Assembly (NCBI RefSeq): GCF_000620645.1
Contig: NZ_JIAV01000014.1
Location: 1 to 64,000, forward strand
DNA: 64,000 nt
Direction of reading: 5' to 3'
Origin: Nocardioides sp. URHA0032
GTDB lineage: Bacteria > Actinomycetota > Actinomycetes > Propionibacteriales > Nocardioidaceae
The notes below the pieces were generated by a model, which was not told where the DNA came from, did not search any database, and worked only from the letters and a program-made list of their open reading frames with translations. The position numbers and the translations under genes are program-made. This document shows positions 61,272 through 64,000 of this stretch, one piece after another. Numbering within the stretch: the stretch's first letter is position 1; each line of letters opens with the position of its first letter.

Positions 61272-61979
61272 TCAGAGCTCGGTGGCGGCGTCCAGGCTCT
61301 CGGTGATGATCGCGTGCACGATCCGCGACAGCCGGTCGTGGCCGAGCGCGGGCGCGCGCCGTGCCAGCGCGGCGGCGATCTCCTGCTCGCGCTCGGGATC
61401 GCGGGACGAGTCGTCCTTGTGCGCCTGCACCGCGTGGGTGAGCGCGGCGCGCCGGGCCAGCAGGTCACCGAGCTGCTCGTCGACCTCGTCGATCAGGCGC
61501 CGGTAGAACGCCAGCGGGTCCTGCCCCGGCCAGGCCATCCGCAGGTCGGGCGACCGCTCCTCGTTCGTGGATCCGTCCGTGTGCTCGAGGTCGACCAGGC
61601 CACGCCGCTGGTAGAAGCCGCGGGCCGGCAGGTTGCTCTCGAACACCCAGAGGCAGAACCCCTCCGGGCGCAGGCCCTTCGCGACGTCGAGCAGGGCACT
61701 GCCCACACCGTGGCCCGCGGCCTCGGGCAGCACGTACAGCGAGTTCAGCCAGGCGTCCTCGACCACCAGGAACCCGACCGGGCGGCCGTCCAGCTCGGCG
61801 AGCCAGACGTCCCGGCGGGCCAGGTCCCAGCCGCCGACGTAGGCGTGCACCTCGTCGGGCGTGTGGATCTGGGGTGGCATCGCGGGAACCGCGGCGGTGC
61901 GGACCAGCAGGTAGATGTTCGCGATCGCCGGCAGGTCGTCGGCGGTCGCCGGTCGCAGCTGGAGCTCGTCAGTCGGCAT
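61272..61979 (-). CDS. GNAT acetyltransferase fused to a chorismate mutase (AroQ) domain
   Basis: 235 residues. GNAT domain, residues 1-150: [20 protein letters not shown], the acetyl-CoA loop in [20 protein letters not shown], and [20 protein letters not shown]. Residues 158-235 match AroQ chorismate mutase: relative to E. coli CM, Arg11, Arg28, Lys39, Asp48, Arg51, Glu52 and Ser84 correspond to Arg160, Arg177, Lys188, Asp194, Arg197, Glu198 and Ser228. Only Gln88 (Ala232) is lost. Acetyl-CoA-dependent and mutase functions in one chain are unusual. It overlaps rluD by 11 bases. Confidence 0.85.
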   Translation of the reverse strand: MPTDELQLRPATADDLPAIANIYLLVRTAAVPAMPPQIHTPDEVHAYVGGWDLARRDVWLAELDGRPVGFLVVEDAWLNSLYVLPEAAGHGVGSALLDVAKGLRPEGFCLWVFESNLPARGFYQRRGLVDLEHTDGSTNEERSPDLRMAWPGQDPLAFYRRLIDEVDEQLGDLLARRAALTHAVQAHKDDSSRDPEREQEIAAALARRAPALGHDRLSRIVHAIITESLDAATEL

Positions 61980-62904
61980 CGCGGATCACTTCGAGCGCGT
62001 GCGCGAGGTCCTCCGGATACGCGGTCTCGTACTCGACGTACTCCCCCGAGTCGGGGTGCTCGAAGCCGAGGCGCACGGCGTGCAGCCACTGCCGCTCGAG
62101 GCCGACCCGCCTGGCGAGCGAGGGGTCCGCGCCGTAGGTCAGGTCGCCCACGCACGGGTGCTTGAGCGCGGCCATGTGGACCCGGATCTGGTGGGTGCGC
62201 CCGGTCTCGAGGTGGATCTCGAGCAGGCTGGCGAAGCGGTGCGCCTCGAGCGTCTCGTAGTGGGTGACGCTGTGCCGGCCGTCTGCCATCACCGCGAACT
62301 TATAGTCCGCGCGCGGGTGGCGCCCGATCGGCGCGTCGATGGTGCCCTCGAGCGGGTCCGGGTGGCCCTGGACCAGCGCGTGGTAGACCTTGTCGACGGT
62401 CCGGTGGCGGAACGCGTTCTTGAGCACGGAGTAGGCGTGCTCGGACTTGCAGATCACCATCACCCCCGAGGTCCCGACGTCCAGTCGCTGCACGATGCCC
62501 TGCCGCTCCGAGGCGCCGCTGGTCGAGATCCGGAAGCCGGCACCGGCGAGGTGCCCGACCACCGTGGGCCCGGACCAGCCGGGCGAGGGGTGCACGGCGA
62601 CGCCGACCGGCTTGTCGATCACCACGATGGCGTCGTCGTCGTGGATGATCTTGATCCCCTCGACGACCTCGGGGACGACCTCGAGGGGGTTGGCCTCGAC
62701 AGGGATCCGCACGTCGAGCACGGCGCCCGGGACGACCCGGTCGCTCTTGCCGACCGCCCTGCCGTCGAGCTCGACGTTGCCGCGGGCGATCAGGTCGGCT
62801 GCCCGGGTGCGGGACAGCCCGAACAGGCGCGCCATGGCGGCGTCCACCCGCTCACCGTCCAGGCTCTCGGGCACCGACAGGACCCGGTGGTCGGCGGCGG
62901 CCAT
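61969..62904 (-). CDS. rluD: RluD-type pseudouridine synthase
   Basis: 311 residues from ATG 62904. An S4 RNA-binding domain (about 10-75: [20 protein letters not shown]) precedes the pseudouridine synthase core with catalytic Asp in [15 protein letters not shown] and the RNA-contact segment [16 protein letters not shown]. It modifies U residues in 23S rRNA helix 69 or similar. It overlaps the lspA stop by one base (TGATG) and the fusion gene by 11, forming an operon lspA-rluD-GNAT. Confidence 0.95.
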   Translation of the reverse strand: MAAADHRVLSVPESLDGERVDAAMARLFGLSRTRAADLIARGNVELDGRAVGKSDRVVPGAVLDVRIPVEANPLEVVPEVVEGIKIIHDDDAIVVIDKPVGVAVHPSPGWSGPTVVGHLAGAGFRISTSGASERQGIVQRLDVGTSGVMVICKSEHAYSVLKNAFRHRTVDKVYHALVQGHPDPLEGTIDAPIGRHPRADYKFAVMADGRHSVTHYETLEAHRFASLLEIHLETGRTHQIRVHMAALKHPCVGDLTYGADPSLARRVGLERQWLHAVRLGFEHPDSGEYVEYETAYPEDLAHALEVIRDAD

Positions 62905-63473
62905 CACGTCGCGCCCTCCCGGGATGCGCGACTGCCGTCGAGCCGGATGCCGCGGTAGACCTGCACCAGGATCAGCGCGGCCGCGACGTCGATGCACATG
63001 TCAGCGACGTTGAAGACCGGCCAGTGCGGCAGCATGAAGAAGTCGATGACGTGCCCACGCAGCGGACCGGGCGCGCGGACCAGCCGGTCGGTCAGGTTGC
63101 CGGCGACGCCCGCCATCAGGAGGCCGAACGCGACCGCCCAGACGGCGTTGCCGAGCTTCCGCGAGAACCACGCGATCACCAGCACGGCGGCGATCGCCAC
63201 GACGCTGAACACCTCGGTGTAGGCGGTGCCGGTGCTGAAGGCGGCGCCCGGGTTGCGCACCAGGTGCAGGACGAACAGATCCCCCACGACCTCGACGTCG
63301 GCGCGGTCCGTCAGCTTCTCGACCGCGACCACCTTGGCGACGACGTCGACGGCGTACGCCGCGATCGCGACCGCGGCGAAGACCGCGAGGTACCGGCCGC
63401 GAGGGCCGTGGGGACGGGTCGTTCCGCTGTCGTTCTCGTCGCCGGTCAGCGACGCTCCTCGCGCTGCTTGCAT
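62904..63473 (-). CDS. lspA: Lipoprotein signal peptidase
   Basis: 189 residues, with a charged N-terminal extension. Four hydrophobic segments. The catalytic aspartates are in [12 protein letters not shown] and FNVADMCID; the [14 protein letters not shown] segment and [10 protein letters not shown] are typical. It removes signal peptides from diacylated prolipoproteins. The start is uncertain: ATG 63473 lies within the upstream zinc-finger gene and lacks a clear ribosome binding site, and GAGGAG precedes a CTG further in (about 63450). Confidence 0.93.
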   Translation of the reverse strand: MQAARGASLTGDENDSGTTRPHGPRGRYLAVFAAVAIAAYAVDVVAKVVAVEKLTDRADVEVVGDLFVLHLVRNPGAAFSTGTAYTEVFSVVAIAAVLVIAWFSRKLGNAVWAVAFGLLMAGVAGNLTDRLVRAPGPLRGHVIDFFMLPHWPVFNVADMCIDVAAALILVQVYRGIRLDGSRASREGAT

Positions 63474-64000
63474 GTCATGCACAGTGTGGCACGGGGGAAC
63501 GCCATGAGCCGCATCTTGCCGATGGGGTTGCCGCACGACTCGCACACGCCGTACGTGCCGTCGTCGATCCGGGCGAGCGCGCGCTCGATCTGGGCCAGCT
63601 TGTCGCGCTCGCTGTTGAGCACGGTGAGCTCGTGGTCGCGCTCGAAGCTGGTGGCGCCGAGGTCGGCCTGGTCCTGGCCGGCCCCGTCGCCGGAGTCGCG
63701 CATCAGGCCGCTGAGCTCGGTCTCCTGCGCCTCGACGATCGAGCGGCTGTGCTCGAGCTGCTCGTGCAGCTCGGCGACGAGCTCCTTGAGCTCGGCCTTG
63801 GTCCAGGCGCCCTCGCCCTCCTTGACCACGAGCGAGCTGCGGGCGGCCTTGCGCGGAGCGGCCTTCTTGGCCGGGGCCGCCTTCTTCGCGGGCACGGCCT
63901 TCGTCGCGGGAGCCGCCTTCTTGACCGGTGCCGCCGCCTTCTTCGCCGGAGCCGCCTTCTTCACGGGTGCCGCCGCCTTCTTCACCGGAGCCGCCTTCTT
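63446..64000 (-). CDS. DksA/TraR-type zinc-finger protein with Ala-Lys-Pro-rich repeats (runs off right edge)
   Basis: The window contains the C-terminal 184 codons; the start lies beyond 64000. The visible N-terminal part is a PAKKA/PVKKA repeat tract (63835-64000), then WTKAELKELVAELHEQLEHS as a coiled coil, and a C4 zinc finger CESCGNPIGKMRLMAFPRAT followed by [12 protein letters not shown]. DksA/TraR proteins act on RNA polymerase; the lysine-rich tail resembles histone-like extensions in actinobacteria. It overlaps the lspA start by 28 bases, so the two are an operon. Confidence 0.9.
   Translation of the reverse strand, partial: KKAAPVKKAAAPVKKAAPAKKAAAPVKKAAPATKAVPAKKAAPAKKAAPRKAARSSLVVKEGEGAWTKAELKELVAELHEQLEHSRSIVEAQETELSGLMRDSGDGAGQDQADLGATSFERDHELTVLNSERDKLAQIERALARIDDGTYGVCESCGNPIGKMRLMAFPRATLCMTCKQREERR

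Overview
The window is very GC-rich, uses GTG starts freely and carries strongly actinobacterial gene content: a PdtaR-type ANTAR regulator beside pyk, a PriA-type hisA, two DUF222/13E12 HNH proteins, a TIGR02234 tryptophan-locus membrane protein, an HGxxPAAW membrane protein, and a dnaE/rluD/lspA/TraR-zinc-finger block. The best fit is a Nocardioides-like member of the Nocardioidaceae; this is inferred from gene content and order, not from any search.

Layout. 1-7.2 kb is a remodelled accessory segment: the start of an IS30-type transposase running off the left edge, an amidohydrolase divergent from a carboxylate-amine ligase, an ArsR/SRPBCC operon, an N-terminally truncated metallophosphoesterase, a small secreted protein, a DUF222 HNH protein and a frameshifted pseudogene. 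7.2-12.1 kb (minus strand) is a complete five-gene liv-type branched-chain amino acid ABC transporter. 12.3-16.3 kb holds pdtaR, a 58-residue protein, a compact tRNA with a leucine CAA anticodon, pyk and gltD. 16.3-31.1 kb (almost all minus strand) holds gltB, lgt, a SCO1 lipoprotein, trpA-trpB-trpC, three small membrane proteins, hisI and an asymmetric ABC exporter pair. 31.2-39.1 kb has a TIGR03085 protein and a 2340-residue secreted nuclease/5'-nucleotidase. 39.2-50.1 kb is a second accessory stretch: a large LuxR ATPase, an XRE/aldo-keto reductase divergon, hydrolases, a LamG secreted protein, an SOS-box-controlled DUF222 protein, a STAS protein and a lipoprotein. 50.2-55.7 kb is the his operon (D-C-B-H-x-A-F). 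55.8-64 kb is housekeeping: a LON-domain protein, ybaK, DUF2567, dnaE, a GNAT-chorismate mutase fusion, rluD, lspA and a DksA/TraR protein.

How it works together. The trp and his clusters complement each other: no trpF is present, and the hisA homologue is of the PriA type that serves both pathways in actinobacteria. trpE is absent from its usual slot between hisI and the TIGR02234 gene. gltB and gltD sit beside the amino-acid genes and supply glutamate. The giant extracellular enzyme would convert extracellular nucleic acid to nucleosides and phosphate, and a PHO-box-like triple repeat precedes it. Nine genes show a TAnnnT-type -10 element 6-7 bases before the start codon, so leaderless mRNAs appear common.

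Most distinctive items: the class-I-shaped tRNA with a leucine anticodon, the nuclease-nucleotidase fusion and its upstream repeats, the perfect SOS box on a DUF222 gene, a 40-codon reading frame overlapping both gltB and gltD, the GNAT-chorismate mutase fusion, and a small membrane protein whose glycine-rich tail lies beyond an in-frame TGA.
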